A DNA stretch of 64,000 bases from Neobacillus niacini (lineage in GTDB: Bacteria > Bacillota > Bacilli > Bacillales > Cytobacillaceae). Positions within the stretch are counted from its first letter, which is position 1; the number at the start of each line of letters is the position of its first letter. A program made the position numbers and the translations under genes. A model generated the notes under the pieces. The model did no database searches. It was not told the origin of the DNA and saw only the letters and a program-made list of their open reading frames with translations. Below, piece by piece: positions 63,827 to 64,000 of this stretch. The stretch covers positions 3,235,001 to 3,299,000 of the forward strand of contig NZ_JAUSZN010000001.1 of assembly GCF_030817595.1 (NCBI RefSeq), given 5' to 3'.

Positions 63827-64000
63827 TTATTCAAATTTGTATCTTCTTTCAATTCCTTTAAAAATAAATGTTAAAAAGAGTGTCATAACAAGATAAATCA
63901 AACCAGCAACGAAGAATGGAACTATTGTAAAGTCACGGTTTACAGCGGTTTGAGCGTAGTGGAGCAGCTCCGGTACAGCAACTGCATAGAGCAGGGCCGT
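63827..64000 (-). CDS. Amino acid ABC transporter permease, C-terminal end
   Basis: The last 57 codons of a HisM/GlnP-type permease, cut by the window edge. The end of the EAA-loop side (LLYAVAVPELLHYAQT) and the last membrane helix (VPFFVAGLIYLVMTLFLTFIF) are seen, then the usual GIERRY tail. It stops 15 bases before the ATPase start, so both belong to one operon. Confidence 0.88.
   Translation of the reverse strand, partial: TALLYAVAVPELLHYAQTAVNRDFTIVPFFVAGLIYLVMTLFLTFIFKGIERRYKFE

Overview
The window comes from the chromosome of a low-GC, endospore-forming Bacillaceae bacterium, most likely Neobacillus or a close relative of Bacillus. The reasons are a Bacillus-type 16S rRNA gene, spore protein genes (sspE, sspK), the small Bacillus-only families yfhD, yfhE, yfhH, yfhJ, yfhS, ygaB and ygzB, the B. 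subtilis-like gene order ygxA-ygzB-perR-bcp-gsaB-ygaE-ygaD-ygaC-ygaB-sspE-fabL-yfhS-mutY-yfhP-yfhJ-sspK-yfhH-recX-yfhE-yfhD, strong AGGAGG ribosome binding sites and many simple hairpin-plus-T terminators. The genus is an inference.

1-9.1 kb: the 5' four fifths of a 16S rRNA gene (minus strand) with its promoter, then ygxA, ygzB, perR with a PerR box, a cobalamin adenosyltransferase, a decayed IS3-family element beside the tail of a metallo-beta-lactamase-fold gene, an IclR regulator, bcp, a small ion channel and gsaB. 9.3-17.7 kb: a stand-alone glutamate synthase large subunit, the FUSC-type exporter ygaE, a small membrane protein, an MscS channel and a cytoplasmic GH43-like protein. 17.8-28.9 kb: the conserved ygaD to yfhD block, interrupted by a frameshifted short-chain dehydrogenase and a dispersed repeat of about 200 bp.

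29.2-43.9 kb: two acetyltransferases and a nitrilase that look like a split YhcX, then a nine-gene arginine cluster argC-J-B-D-carA-carB-argF-argG-argH, all on the minus strand, with a strong promoter and ARG boxes before argC and another ARG box before argG. Together they cover N-acetyl-glutamate cycling, ornithine, carbamoyl phosphate, citrulline and arginine. 44-49.7 kb: a small membrane-protein locus with a disrupted frame, a PAS-PAS-GGDEF diguanylate cyclase, a second IS3-family element, a frameshifted MerR-TipAS regulator and an AidB-like acyl-CoA dehydrogenase.

49.8-53.4 kb: the membrane-fluidity system des-desK-desR (desaturase, thermosensor kinase, response regulator) and a DoxX protein. 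53.5-60 kb: a short UvrC-like nuclease that seems to start at a non-standard codon, a methyltransferase, and a respiratory cluster (ba3-type oxidase subunits IIa, II and I, a SCO copper chaperone, an unassigned membrane protein, heme O synthase). 60-64 kb: a hypoxanthine phosphoribosyltransferase, four related palindromic repeats, a divergent vWA / helix-turn-helix gene pair of unknown role, a VOC protein, and the ATPase and permease end of a polar amino acid ABC transporter cut by the window edge.

The clearest candidate for something undescribed is the vWA/HTH pair at 61.3-62.5 kb. Next are the non-canonical start of the UvrC-like gene, the hairpin between Shine-Dalgarno and start of the glutamate synthase gene, and the double ARG-box control of the arginine cluster. 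Three genes or elements carry clear single-base frame breaks and a fourth locus probably does, so read-level checking is needed before calling them pseudogenes. I saw no tRNA gene and no CRISPR array.
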